From IMG/VR virus record IMGVR_UViG_3300031885_000048, positions 1-40,389 of that record: a DNA stretch of 40,389 nucleotides; one strand, written 5' to 3'. The notes under the pieces are model-generated. The model made no database searches and was not told where the DNA came from. It saw only the letters and a list, made by a program, of their open reading frames with translations. Each line of letters opens with the position of its first letter. Positions within the stretch are counted from its first letter, which is position 1. Below are positions 16,365 to 22,644 of the stretch, one piece after another. Both the position numbers and the translations under genes were made by a program. The DNA is from a virus.

Positions 16365-17311
16365 GTTATGTTGATTTAACCGTACCATCATCATGTTCTG
16401 AATCAGATGCAAATAATAGATTCCTTGACACAGCGACAAGATGTACATTCGCAGGATTATTAAGAAGCGACAATAATCATTTCGTAGTAAAAGATTACGG
16501 TATTAATTATTTTCCTTCATATTTTAAACATGAATTTCAAGGTCGTTGCACAAGTATAGATACTTCAGGATGCGCAGTCATATATATGTTAGCTAATACA
16601 ATGAATGATAGAATATATCAGACGAACCATACTTTTATTTCCATATATTTTTATAGAAGTGGTACTAATTATTATATTTATCTCGACTGCGGTGGTTCAT
16701 CTGATGCTTATAATAATTATTCATTAAATACAGATTATTATTTTACACTTATAAGGAATCAAGAAAAAATAGAATGCACAATATATTCCGATAGCGCAAG
16801 GACAATTGTACTTAAAACTCTTGAAGCAACAATCCCTTATGGTTTAAAATTCAAATATTTTTACCCAGGCGCAGGATATTATTCAGTTAGTGGAGCAGCA
16901 TTTAATGGTTATAGCGAATATTTCGATATACATATGGATTGCGACTGCGAACAAATAAAAATAGATTCAGATAATTATACGATTTATCTAAATAAACCAG
17001 ATACCATTACATTGAATGACTCCGAGAATATACAGATATATAATTATGAATATATAGACCAAATTGATATTTTTAATTTAGGTAAAAACACTGAGAATAT
17101 AACATTACATGGCATAGTTAATTCAACAACGAGTCTATTTATACCTTTACAAAATCTTAATGACCTTATGGATGACGGCGAAGAAGTAACCCTTTCTAAT
17201 TTCAGTAATCCACTCTTTGACGGGTCTTGGGTTATCGAAGATTTCATTTATAAAGTAAGAGGTGGATATATAGATAGTTTCGAGTATGATATGACATTGG
17301 AACGGGCATGA
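16361..17311 (+). CDS. Tail tip/receptor-binding candidate (316 aa)
   Basis: ATG 16361 overlaps the preceding stop (ATGA) and follows GGAG; an in-frame TTG at 16337 is disfavoured. The N-terminal 190 residues are a Tyr-rich beta domain reminiscent of a lectin-like (concanavalin) sandwich. A linker of short strands follows, then an about 80-residue C-terminal domain (E-E-V-T-L-S-N-F ... D-G-S-W-V-I-E-D-F ... Y-D-M-T-L-E-R-A) that matches the end of the neighbour. It is likely the second of two tail-tip proteins sharing an attachment domain, and is a receptor-binding candidate. Confidence 0.62.
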   Translation: MSYVDLTVPSSCSESDANNRFLDTATRCTFAGLLRSDNNHFVVKDYGINYFPSYFKHEFQGRCTSIDTSGCAVIYMLANTMNDRIYQTNHTFISIYFYRSGTNYYIYLDCGGSSDAYNNYSLNTDYYFTLIRNQEKIECTIYSDSARTIVLKTLEATIPYGLKFKYFYPGAGYYSVSGAAFNGYSEYFDIHMDCDCEQIKIDSDNYTIYLNKPDTITLNDSENIQIYNYEYIDQIDIFNLGKNTENITLHGIVNSTTSLFIPLQNLNDLMDDGEEVTLSNFSNPLFDGSWVIEDFIYKVRGGYIDSFEYDMTLERA

Positions 17312-17326
17312 AGAAGGAGGGATGTA

Positions 17327-17548
17327 TTGAAGGATAATGATTTATTGATACGACTTGATGAACGCACTGCGGATATTCAAAAAGATATCAAAGAAATAAA
17401 AGATATAGTATTCGGTAACGGCAAAGAAGGACTTTGTTATATAGTACAACGACATGAAGATAAATTCAAGAATCTCAAATACGGTATTAGTCTAGGTTTT
17501 ATCATTATTACAACTATTATACTTGTAATGAATTATTTTAAGATATAA
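17327..17548 (+). CDS. XhlA/holin-like coiled coil with C-terminal TM helix (73 aa)
   Basis: TTG start about ten bases after GGAGGG. Residues 1-30 form a charged helix (L-D-E-R-T-A-D-I-Q-K-D-I-K-E-I) and residues 50-71 are one transmembrane helix. This soluble-coil-plus-TM design is that of XhlA-type haemolysin/holin accessories found after tail genes in many tailed viruses. A role in release is inferred from shape and position. A tail-associated membrane anchor is an alternative. Confidence 0.6.
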   Translation: MKDNDLLIRLDERTADIQKDIKEIKDIVFGNGKEGLCYIVQRHEDKFKNLKYGISLGFIIITTIILVMNYFKI

Positions 17549-17572
17549 AAAAAAAATTGGAGGAAAAAAATT

Positions 17573-17728
17573 ATGATAGAAGAAATTAAAGCAGATATAG
17601 GAATCCAAAAAGCAGTTACATTGTTTACTAAGACAGCAATCTATGGTGCTGTAATCATAGGCACAATGCTGTTCATTAACAAGTTGCTTGGATTCACTTT
17701 TGACCTGAAGATAGGTTTCGGACTATAA
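17573..17728 (+). CDS. Small single-TM protein (51 aa)
   Basis: ATG 17573 has a strong GGAGG site 10 bases upstream. The peptide starts with a charged segment (M-I-E-E-I-K-A-D), then a long hydrophobic helix (residues about 15-42) and a short amphipathic end. It belongs with the flanking small membrane proteins as a candidate holin or release factor. The family is not recognised. Confidence 0.65.
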   Translation: MIEEIKADIGIQKAVTLFTKTAIYGAVIIGTMLFINKLLGFTFDLKIGFGL

Positions 17729-17984
17729 AGAAGATATACAAAAATATATATCACTCTCTCCTTTCTTATAATATTATAAGAATATATAAAAAGTAATTAC
17801 TTCTTACTAACGTACTTATAATATAATAAGAAGAGGAGGGATTTCTTTAAATCTTTAAACTATGACAAAAAAGTGGAACAACATTTAAAACATTCTCTAA
17901 TTTTATCATAAATAGATTCCGTCTAAATGCGAAGAGTATTTAAAGGATTCTTAAAAATACGGAAAAGGGGGTGAGAAAAAACTT
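17729..17984. other. A/T-rich gap with palindromes; promoter or origin candidate
   Basis: Contains a perfect 20-bp palindrome TTCTTATAATATTATAAGAA (17763-17782) and a related partial copy at 17815-17833 (CTTATAATATAATAAGAAG), followed by GGAGGG without a long reading frame. The palindromes could be operators, a bidirectional promoter or part of an origin. The 256-bp gap lies near the strand switch between late and control genes. No gene longer than about 15 codons is seen. Confidence 0.45.
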
Positions 17985-18185
17985 ATGGGAAACATGGATT
18001 GGAAGATATGGGGTAAAAAACTATTAAAGGGTGTCGGTCTTACTATTGGTGCGTCAACATGTCTTTATGTTGCTGATTACATGACGGTTAATCCTATACC
18101 AGTGGAGTACACGTTCTGGGGAGGTTTAGTTATTGTATCGTTGCAACAGATCGGGAACTGGGTAAAACATACATTCCTAACTTAA
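17985..18185 (+). CDS. Two-TM holin-like protein (66 aa)
   Basis: ATG 17985 preceded by GGGGGTGA. Residues 14-33 and 42-60 are two hydrophobic helices joined by a short polar loop (N-P-I-P-V-E-Y), with charged ends. Small two-helix proteins like this after the tail genes are commonly holins. No endolysin was found nearby, so if it acts in release it may work on the archaeal membrane directly. It is the last plus-strand gene of the virion module, facing the minus-strand lipoprotein. Confidence 0.6.
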   Translation: MGNMDWKIWGKKLLKGVGLTIGASTCLYVADYMTVNPIPVEYTFWGGLVIVSLQQIGNWVKHTFLT

Positions 18186-18203
18186 TACTTTTTTTTTTAT
18201 CAA
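18186..18203 (+). terminator. U-tract terminator between convergent genes
   Basis: Immediately after the holin-like stop is a run of ten T residues (around 18190-18199). Archaeal termination often needs only a U-tract. It ends the late operon before the convergent lipoprotein gene. Confidence 0.5.
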
Positions 18204-18208
18204 TTCAT

Positions 18209-18721
18209 TTATGATTGCATACTATTAATTAAATTTGTACAATCTTCAAAATGAATCATGGCATTATCTAATTGATGATTACTTTCTTGAAAATAATTCT
18301 GTCCTTCACTATAATCATCCATTTGCATAAAAAATGCACCCATTGAACCATAATATGCATACCAATTCATATCATATAAATATGCATCATAATCAATTTT
18401 TACATATCCCCATGGAAGTGATATTATATCTTTTGTTATTGAAGTTGTAGGACTATAAAAAACTATTTCATTTTTACAAATTATAATATAATCTTTCAAA
18501 TCATCGTATTCCTTTTCTAATGAATCCCAACTTTCTAAATTAAGTAATGTTATAATGTAATCTAATTTTCCAGATATTTCTTTTGATTGTTTTATTATCA
18601 ATGAATGAAATATTCCATCATTACAACTTTCAATATAAATACTTTTTTTTTCTTCGCATCCACTTAATAATATTGTTGCTAGTACTATGCAGGATATTAT
18701 CATTATCATTTTTTTTTTCAT
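18209..18721 (-). CDS. Lipoprotein, candidate lysogenic-conversion gene (170 aa)
   Basis: One of only two clear minus-strand genes. The N-terminus is a signal peptide (M-K-K-K then I-I-S-C-I-V-L-A-T-I-L-L) ending in the lipobox L-S-G-C at residue about 22, so the mature protein would be lipid-anchored outside the cell. The rest is helical, with Trp/Tyr-rich segments and no catalytic motif. A TATA-like TTTAAATA lies about 40 bases upstream. An independently transcribed surface lipoprotein beside the repressor region suggests expression during lysogeny, for example superinfection exclusion. That role is inference. Confidence 0.75.
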   Translation of the reverse strand: MKKKMIMIISCIVLATILLSGCEEKKSIYIESCNDGIFHSLIIKQSKEISGKLDYIITLLNLESWDSLEKEYDDLKDYIIICKNEIVFYSPTTSITKDIISLPWGYVKIDYDAYLYDMNWYAYYGSMGAFFMQMDDYSEGQNYFQESNHQLDNAMIHFEDCTNLINSMQS

Positions 18722-18756
18722 AGTTTATTTTCCAATGTGTCATATGTTCTAGGTTT

Positions 18757-18764
18757 TATTTAAA
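18757..18764 (-). promoter_or_regulatory. TATA-like element of the lipoprotein gene
   Basis: Read on the minus strand, TTTAAATA within an A/T-rich stretch lies about 36-43 bases before the lipoprotein ATG (18721), a normal distance for an archaeal promoter with a short leader. Confidence 0.4.
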
Positions 18765-18797
18765 AGTTATGAATACTTTCAACGACCTATGAATCTA

Positions 18798-18809
18798 TTT
18801 TATATAGTA
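18798..18809 (+). promoter_or_regulatory. TATA box of the short plus-strand RHH-like gene
   Basis: TTTATATAGTAT lies 34-45 bases before ATG 18843, placing a start site near 18830. The match to TTTATATA is as good as at the other promoters in this genome. Confidence 0.5.
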
Positions 18810-18842
18810 TATTTGTTCCTATTTTCTGGAATTGGAAAGATT

Positions 18843-18959
18843 ATGAAGATAATGATAGAAAAAGAATTATATGATAAGATTTGTAATATAACTAACAATC
18901 CAGAAAGTTTCTGCATACAAGCAGTTACAAAATATATTCAAGGTTTTTCTACTTTATAG
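18843..18959 (+). CDS. Short RHH-like peptide (38 aa)
   Basis: Short frame with its own TATA box. The translation contains I-E-K-E-L-Y-D-K-I ... E-S-F-C-I-Q-A-V-T-K-Y-I, which follows the strand-helix-helix spacing of ribbon-helix-helix DNA-binding proteins. It is shorter than usual. ATG 18852 is an alternative start. Its 3' end overlaps the 3' end of the minus-strand RHH gene (18938-18959), so each transcript would be antisense to the other's tail. It may be a minimal antirepressor or a decayed gene. Confidence 0.5.
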   Translation: MKIMIEKELYDKICNITNNPESFCIQAVTKYIQGFSTL

Positions 18960-19102
18960 TGTTTAATCTGTTCACGTAATGCTTCTTTTACAAACTCTGC
19001 CCGTGATATATAGCCATGTTTTTTGTCGTTTATTATTTTGTCTATTTCTGCTATAAGTCCATCGGGTAGGTTTATCCCGTGGTATCCACCCTTTTTTGCC
19101 AT
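18938..19102 (-). CDS. Ribbon-helix-helix repressor candidate (54 aa)
   Basis: Read on the minus strand from ATG at 19102. The protein opens M-A-K-K-G-G-Y-H-G-I-N-L-P, then helix A (D-G-L-I-A-E-I-D-K-I-I), a turn with S-R-A and helix B (E-F-V-K-E-A-L-R-E-Q-I): a textbook RHH/CopG domain, dimeric and DNA-binding through the N-terminal strand. Its promoter (19141-19153) faces the early promoter (19198-19208) across palindromes. It is therefore the best candidate for the lysogeny repressor. No Shine-Dalgarno is visible, fitting a near-leaderless mRNA. Confidence 0.75.
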   Translation of the reverse strand: MAKKGGYHGINLPDGLIAEIDKIINDKKHGYISRAEFVKEALREQIKHYKVEKP

Positions 19103-19140
19103 ATATTTGTTTTTGTCATATGTATTTGTTTTATTTAAAC

Positions 19141-19153
19141 TTATTTATAATAT
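19141..19153 (-). promoter_or_regulatory. Promoter of the RHH repressor gene
   Basis: On the minus strand the sequence TATTATAAATAAG provides a TATA box about 40-50 bases before ATG 19102, giving a short leader. Confidence 0.5.
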
Positions 19154-19178
19154 GGTTGTTATATTCTTATCCGTTGGG

Positions 19179-19196
19179 TGTAACATCGATATAACA
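19179..19196. promoter_or_regulatory. Operator candidate O1
   Basis: TGTAACATCGATATAACA is an imperfect 18-bp palindrome centred on ATCGAT. It lies between the two divergent TATA boxes and next to the early one, suited to a repressor acting on both promoters. Confidence 0.45.
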
Positions 19197-19197
19197 A

Positions 19198-19208
19198 ATT
19201 TTATATAC
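19198..19208 (+). promoter_or_regulatory. Early promoter TATA box
   Basis: ATTTTATATACT lies about 40-48 bases upstream of the first early ATG (19246); transcription should start near 19230, inside palindrome O2. Confidence 0.6.
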
Positions 19209-19217
19209 TATGTATAG

Positions 19218-19236
19218 CATCCATGTCGTATGGATG
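19218..19236. promoter_or_regulatory. Operator candidate O2 over the early start site
   Basis: CATCCAT and ATGGATG form a perfect 7-bp inverted repeat with spacer GTCGT. It covers the predicted transcription start, the usual place for an archaeal repressor that blocks polymerase recruitment. Confidence 0.5.
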
Positions 19237-19245
19237 TGATAAAAA

Positions 19246-19362
19246 ATGGAAAAATGGAAAAACATCTTCAGAAAGAAGCAAGTGATGATACCCCCAGAAA
19301 TCTATACACAAATATTGAACAATAAAGAAGAACTGGATAAATATTACGGGGGGATATTCTAA
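19246..19362 (+). CDS. First early gene, small protein (38 aa)
   Basis: First frame after the early promoter; ATG 19246, TAA 19360-19362, followed two bases later by the next gene. Basic N-terminus (W-K-N-I-F-R-K-K-Q) then V-M-I-P-P-E-I-Y-T-Q-I-L, which is similar to the strand plus first helix of an RHH protein but without a second helix. No clear Shine-Dalgarno. It may be a small regulator; function unknown. Confidence 0.5.
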   Translation: MEKWKNIFRKKQVMIPPEIYTQILNNKEELDKYYGGIF

Positions 19363-19364
19363 AT

Positions 19365-20180
19365 ATGTGTCAATTCTTCAGTGGTATCCTTAAAAAAGAT
19401 GGTAAAACACTTTGGGATAAAAACTTTGACAACCATGAAACATTAATAACAAAACATAAATTAACAGATAGCGAGGATTCAAAGAAATGGTTACGATACG
19501 AAGTAACACCAATTGACAACGATATTTTTAACCATGATAAAAAAAACTGGAAAATAATCATTGATGAAAACAATATTTCTATTTGGTATGAACGGCAGAA
19601 AGTTTTTTTTGATAAAAAAATCATGGACTCCTTTAAACAATGTTGCAAAGAATTATTCATTATCGATAAAACAGAACATTTTGAACAGTTAATGGATGGT
19701 CGTTTTTTTGTAAAAAATAGTACAGTTAAGGCATTGGGTAATAGTACAGTTAAGGCACGGGGTAATAGTACAGTTGATGCATGGGATAATAGTACAGTTG
19801 ATGCATCGGATAATAGTACAGTTACGGCATTGGGTAATAGTACAGTTGATGCATCGGATAATAGTACAGTTACGGCATTGGGTAATAGTACAGTTAAGGC
19901 ATCGGATAATAGTACAGTTAAGGCATTGGGTAATAGTACAGTTAAGGCATGGGACAATAGTACAGTTGATGCATCGGATAATAGTACAGTTAAGGCATGG
20001 GACAATAGTACAGTTAAGGCATTGGGCAATAGTACAGTTGAGGCATTGGACAATAGTACAGTTAATATCCATAATTATTCATCTAATTCAAAAAACAATA
20101 TCCATATCTCAGAAGACGCAGTTCTTATTGACCGTAAAGAACGAATCATTTATGTTGGTAAAAAGAAGGTGAAATATTAA
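19365..20180 (+). CDS. Octapeptide-repeat beta-helix protein (271 aa)
   Basis: Residues 1-115 match a family whose members start M-C-x-F-x-S-G, contain H-E-T/D-L-I and a R-Y-E-V-T-P-x-D-x-D-I-F stretch, and end in a repeat. Residues 118-237 are 15 octapeptides of the form N-S-T-V-x-A-x-D/G, the last degenerate; these should stack as a narrow right-handed beta-helix. The C-terminal 35 residues form a cap. Similar bacterial and phage proteins are usually uncharacterised. The near-identical DNA units imply rapid change in repeat number. It is the second early gene, so an interaction with a host factor is conceivable, but that is speculation. Confidence 0.75.
   Translation: MCQFFSGILKKDGKTLWDKNFDNHETLITKHKLTDSEDSKKWLRYEVTPIDNDIFNHDKKNWKIIIDENNISIWYERQKVFFDKKIMDSFKQCCKELFIIDKTEHFEQLMDGRFFVKNSTVKALGNSTVKARGNSTVDAWDNSTVDASDNSTVTALGNSTVDASDNSTVTALGNSTVKASDNSTVKALGNSTVKAWDNSTVDASDNSTVKAWDNSTVKALGNSTVEALDNSTVNIHNYSSNSKNNIHISEDAVLIDRKERIIYVGKKKVKY
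19716..20075 (+). repeat. 24-bp minisatellite, 14 full units plus one degenerate
   Basis: Units of the type AATAGTACAGTTAAGGCATT plus four bases repeat in register with the reading frame. Differences between units are mostly confined to codons 5 and 7-8 of each octapeptide (K/D/T/E and L-G, S-D, W-D, R-G), as expected of recent duplication followed by shuffling. Confidence 0.95.
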
Positions 20181-20287
20181 TGTTTTCTTTTTTTTCTGAT
20201 ACTTTGTTTCAAATCGAGAACGACCGTCTAGAGGCACAACTGGAACACTGGCGAGAAAACAGGAGGGAACAAAACAATGATTCGTAA
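20180..20287 (+). CDS. Small protein (35 aa)
   Basis: ATG overlaps the previous stop (TAATG), with AAGGTGAAA eight bases upstream. A Phe/Ser-rich N-terminus is followed by a charged amphipathic helix (I-E-N-D-R-L-E-A-Q-L-E-H-W-R-E-N-R-R-E). It overlaps the next gene by 11 bases. Probably a real translated mini-protein; function unknown. Confidence 0.5.
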   Translation: MFSFFSDTLFQIENDRLEAQLEHWRENRREQNNDS

Positions 20288-20597
20288 ACCTTTGACTTTT
20301 TATAAAAGAAAAAAACAGGTTATAACTGAAAATATTGAGGAAGGTATCTTGCAGTATTGTTGCAAGGATTTAAAGAAAGCAATGGAGAAATATGATACAG
20401 GAAAAAGATTTCCAAATAAAAGTTATAGAGAATATAATGGAAGTATACTTAGTTTTTCTAATGGTGAATTGAGAATACCTACACATCAGGAAAATGGTTC
20501 TTGTTATTATCATAATATTGACAAGATGGTTATTCATTTCTGTCCTTTTTGTGGTTGCGAGATCAATGGTCTTGTTAATTTAGATGAGGAGAAATAA
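20277..20597 (+). CDS. Zinc-ribbon protein, FCPFCG family (106 aa)
   Basis: ATG 20277 has GGAGGG 13 bases upstream. Contains a C-C-K-D helix start near residue 28, a middle S-F-S-N-G strand and a C-terminal H-F-C-P-F-C-G-C-E-I knuckle. The paired CC and CPFC cysteines can form one zinc site. The 76-aa protein at 30538 is a clear paralogue (C-C-K ... S-F-S ... F-C-P-F-C-G-K). The CPFCG ending is common in small phage proteins of unknown role. Confidence 0.7.
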   Translation: MIRKPLTFYKRKKQVITENIEEGILQYCCKDLKKAMEKYDTGKRFPNKSYREYNGSILSFSNGELRIPTHQENGSCYYHNIDKMVIHFCPFCGCEINGLVNLDEEK

Positions 20598-20600
20598 TCA

Positions 20601-20804
20601 ATGAATGATGAACAACAGGTCGAATGTAACCATAAACTCCAACATATGACACTAATGGAACTACGACAACTCATACAAGACCGGATAACTAATTATCTCG
20701 ATAAAGGGCAATTAATCGATTATATAGAAAGTAATTTCGATAAGAACGACTGGGAATGGTTCTATGATGAACAAGTCATGGAAGGCGGTGTACCGGATGT
20801 CTGA
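20601..20804 (+). CDS. Hypothetical acidic helical protein (67 aa)
   Basis: ATG three bases after the preceding stop with GAGGAGAAA upstream. Helical, with M-T-L-M-E-L-R-Q-L-I-Q-D-R-I and a second helix G-Q-L-I-D-Y-I-E-S-N-F, resembling a small two-helix domain; the C-terminus is acidic. Function not recognised. The next gene starts inside it (20797). Confidence 0.65.
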   Translation: MNDEQQVECNHKLQHMTLMELRQLIQDRITNYLDKGQLIDYIESNFDKNDWEWFYDEQVMEGGVPDV

Positions 20805-20991
20805 TGATAAACTTGAGGTTGTACTCGGCGGTATACTCGGTCGTGATGGTTGTCCTATAATGTTTATTAAATACCCCAGAGGAAAACATGTTATTGCGCA
20901 GGATTACAAGGATAAACTTAAAACATTTTTTGAAAGAGAAGGATTCCTAGTCAAATTGCAACATGGTTATTATGACAAAAAAGAGGAATAA
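20797..20991 (+). CDS. Hypothetical protein (64 aa)
   Basis: ATG 20797 overlaps the preceding stop and follows GGCGGTG; an in-frame ATG at 20764 is possible but lies deep inside the neighbour. Small alpha/beta protein (L-E-V-V-L-G-G-I-L-G ... M-F-I-K-Y-P-R-G-K-H-V-I), basic near the middle and ending in Lys/Glu. Unrecognised. Confidence 0.65.
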   Translation: MSDDKLEVVLGGILGRDGCPIMFIKYPRGKHVIAQDYKDKLKTFFEREGFLVKLQHGYYDKKEE

Positions 20992-20994
20992 AAA

Positions 20995-21318
20995 ATGGGA
21001 ATGTTTGATTTCTTAAATATGAGTGATAATTATGAAGATAGAAAAGTGGCACGATTTGAATCAAATGATTGTATTATAGACACAGCATCTGTTAATGATT
21101 CAACAAAACCATATGAAACAGCAATTAGTCATAAAAAATATAATGAAGCAAAATGGATAATTGTTGAACTTTATGATACAAAAGAACAGGCATTAAGTGG
21201 TCATAATAAATGGATGGAGATTATGAAACAACATCCTGATAAATTAATAGATGTAAGTACTGCTGAAATAAAAACTGGATTTGGAATAGGTGATATAGAA
21301 TATAAACGAGAGGATTAA
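20995..21318 (+). CDS. Conserved phage-type hypothetical protein (107 aa)
   Basis: ATG 20995 after AGAGGA. The pattern M-G-M-F-D-F ... Y-E-D-R-K-V-A-R-F-E ... I-D-T-A-S-V-N-D-S-x-K-P-Y-E-T-A-I ... W-I-I-V-E-L-Y-D-T-K-E-Q-A ... G-H-x-K-W-M is one I associate with a widespread family in tailed viruses and mobile elements, without known function. Its conservation suggests a general infection role. Confidence 0.75.
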   Translation: MGMFDFLNMSDNYEDRKVARFESNDCIIDTASVNDSTKPYETAISHKKYNEAKWIIVELYDTKEQALSGHNKWMEIMKQHPDKLIDVSTAEIKTGFGIGDIEYKRED

Positions 21319-21335
21319 ATTATGATATCTTTAGG

Positions 21336-21525
21336 GTTCCAAACGGAACAGGCAGAGTCAGACACATTATTTCCATATAACATTTATCCACATCCATCTG
21401 ACTCTGACTCTTTTTCCTTCCTCCGAAGGACGGGACGAAACAATGGGATTCTGCCTCCTAGCAATAAAAAATTTAGCAATCCCATTCTTTCCAATATTTT
21501 TTTATCCTGTTGTTTTCGTCCTGTT
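21336..21525 (+). ncRNA. Candidate structured RNA with four consecutive hairpins
   Basis: Four adjacent stems fill this gap. H1: GTTCC/GGAAC with AAAC loop (21336-21349). H2: CAGAGTCAGA/TCTGACTCTG (21353-21362 with 21397-21406). H3: TCCTTC/GAAGGA with CTCC loop (21415-21430). H4: about 21430-21440 pairs with 21514-21524, plus inner AATGGGATT/AATCCCATT (21442-21450 with 21478-21486). A 71-codon frame here has improbable composition and is better explained as RNA. Orientation is assumed from the surrounding genes. Confidence 0.6.
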
Positions 21526-21555
21526 ATCTCCCTTTAAAAAGGATTGGTGAAATAA

Positions 21556-21798
21556 ATGATTAATGGACAAAATTTTTGGGTCATACATAATGATGAATTA
21601 ATTAAAGCTGAAGGATTTCCTAGAGATGAAGGATATTATTATTTTCCTAAAATTACAGGTGGTATTTTAGGTCAAGGTTGGTCTATTCATTCAAATGATT
21701 TATTTTCAACAAAAGAACAAGCTAAACATATTTTGATAACTAGATTAAAATCTGAAATTAAAAAGTTACAAGATAAAATTAAAAAATTGGAGGAATGA
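21556..21798 (+). CDS. Hypothetical protein with C-terminal coiled coil (80 aa)
   Basis: ATG 21556 after GGTGAAA. The first half is an aromatic/Gly-rich alpha/beta part (F-W-V-I-H-N-D-E-L ... Y-Y-Y-F-P-K-I-T-G-G); residues 52-80 form a Lys/Glu heptad helix. The N-terminal strand and E-Q-A-K end resemble small phage recognition domains, but no function can be assigned. Confidence 0.65.
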   Translation: MINGQNFWVIHNDELIKAEGFPRDEGYYYFPKITGGILGQGWSIHSNDLFSTKEQAKHILITRLKSEIKKLQDKIKKLEE

Positions 21799-21804
21799 TA
21801 TTTT

Positions 21805-22230
21805 ATGCAGAAAGAAATAGATAATGTTTTTTGGGAAGAAAAAAATGCTAGAGATAGGCAATTCACAAGTAACCTCAACGGCAACAACAACGCATGCCTA
21901 TTCGCTCAAATGTGCATTGACCTTGGTATCTATAAATACAAGAATAATGAACTACAAGTGGATGAAAAAGCTGAAACAGAACTTGTCACACGGGTTCGTG
22001 GTAAGCAACAAATGTTCCATGATTGGGGTAACGAAGGAGCTGGTGTGATTAAAACATTTGGTGAAGAAAAACTATCGAAAGAAACATCGACAAACATTGA
22101 GGATACCTGCGAAAGTTGCGGTAAACCATTCACTGAGGGTGAACTACGATGGCAGAAAAACAATCCTGAGGATGCAAAGTTTTGTTATAAATGCAAAAAG
22201 GAGAAAGGACTCGTTAAAGCATTTGATTAA
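21805..22230 (+). CDS. Zinc-binding protein with C-terminal CxxC...CxxC (141 aa)
   Basis: ATG 21805 after GGAGGAATGA. The N-terminal 90 residues are helical with a K-Q-Q-M-F-H-D-W-G-N-E-G segment. The last 45 contain C-E-S-C-G-K-P-F and F-C-Y-K-C-K-K-E, a treble-clef-like zinc pair with typical spacing. The combination suggests a nucleic-acid-binding or adaptor protein; function unknown. Confidence 0.7.
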   Translation: MQKEIDNVFWEEKNARDRQFTSNLNGNNNACLFAQMCIDLGIYKYKNNELQVDEKAETELVTRVRGKQQMFHDWGNEGAGVIKTFGEEKLSKETSTNIEDTCESCGKPFTEGELRWQKNNPEDAKFCYKCKKEKGLVKAFD

Positions 22231-22256
22231 AAAATATTAGGTGGTGATGGAGAGAC

Positions 22257-22517
22257 ATGAATGGAAGAACAGATATATGTCGAAATAAGAATAAAGCAGA
22301 GATATTGTTACGAGCAATCGCTAATAAACATTGTAAATATTTCAAAGTAAAACATCTTCGTATACCAGATATTAATCATCGGGAATTATCCTGTATGATA
22401 CCTTTACTTAAAGAGAAACATCTTGTTATTCCAAGATTCAATAAGCATTGTTATACTTATGAACGACTCTTCTCACCATCAGATATTGAAAGTATTATAC
22501 AAGGGTTAGGTGGCTGA
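22257..22517 (+). CDS. Winged-helix-like protein (86 aa)
   Basis: ATG 22257 with GGTGGTGATGGAG upstream. The arrangement of a first helix (A-E-I-L-L-R-A-I-A-N-K), a second helix and a strand-loop-strand (H-L-V-I-P-R-F-N-K-H-C-Y-T-Y) fits a small winged helix-turn-helix. It could be an early transcription factor of the virus. The assignment is by shape only. Confidence 0.6.
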   Translation: MNGRTDICRNKNKAEILLRAIANKHCKYFKVKHLRIPDINHRELSCMIPLLKEKHLVIPRFNKHCYTYERLFSPSDIESIIQGLGG

Positions 22518-22521
22518 GTTT

Positions 22522-22644
22522 ATGATCGATGGGACGCACTCTGATAATTTTAAGGATTATATCGATTTGAGTTGCCTTGAATCAATTATTATCCGTAAAG
22601 GTGTACTTTGTCTTGAATTTAAACAAGGAATAGGTGTATTATGA
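22522..22644 (+). CDS. Small protein (40 aa)
   Basis: ATG 22522 after GGTGG; TGA overlaps the next ATG (22641). Acidic N-terminus then alternating hydrophobic strands (S-I-I-I-R-K-G-V-L-C-L-E-F). The tight coupling on both sides supports expression. Unrecognised. Confidence 0.55.
   Translation: MIDGTHSDNFKDYIDLSCLESIIIRKGVLCLEFKQGIGVL

Noticed and set aside
19023-19217. 64-codon plus-strand frame
   Set aside because: Antisense to the clear 54-aa RHH gene and covers its promoter; composition is that of a shadow frame.
19370-20053. Long minus-strand frames over the octapeptide repeat
   Set aside because: A 24-bp period keeps all frames open; the plus frame has the family N-terminus and a start linked to its neighbours.
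19716-20075. CRISPR array
   Set aside because: Units are contiguous without unique spacers and are in frame with a protein.
21322-21537. 71-codon frame over the four-hairpin region
   Set aside because: Implausible Ser/Pro/Phe-rich peptide, no ribosome site, and the DNA is better explained by nested inverted repeats.
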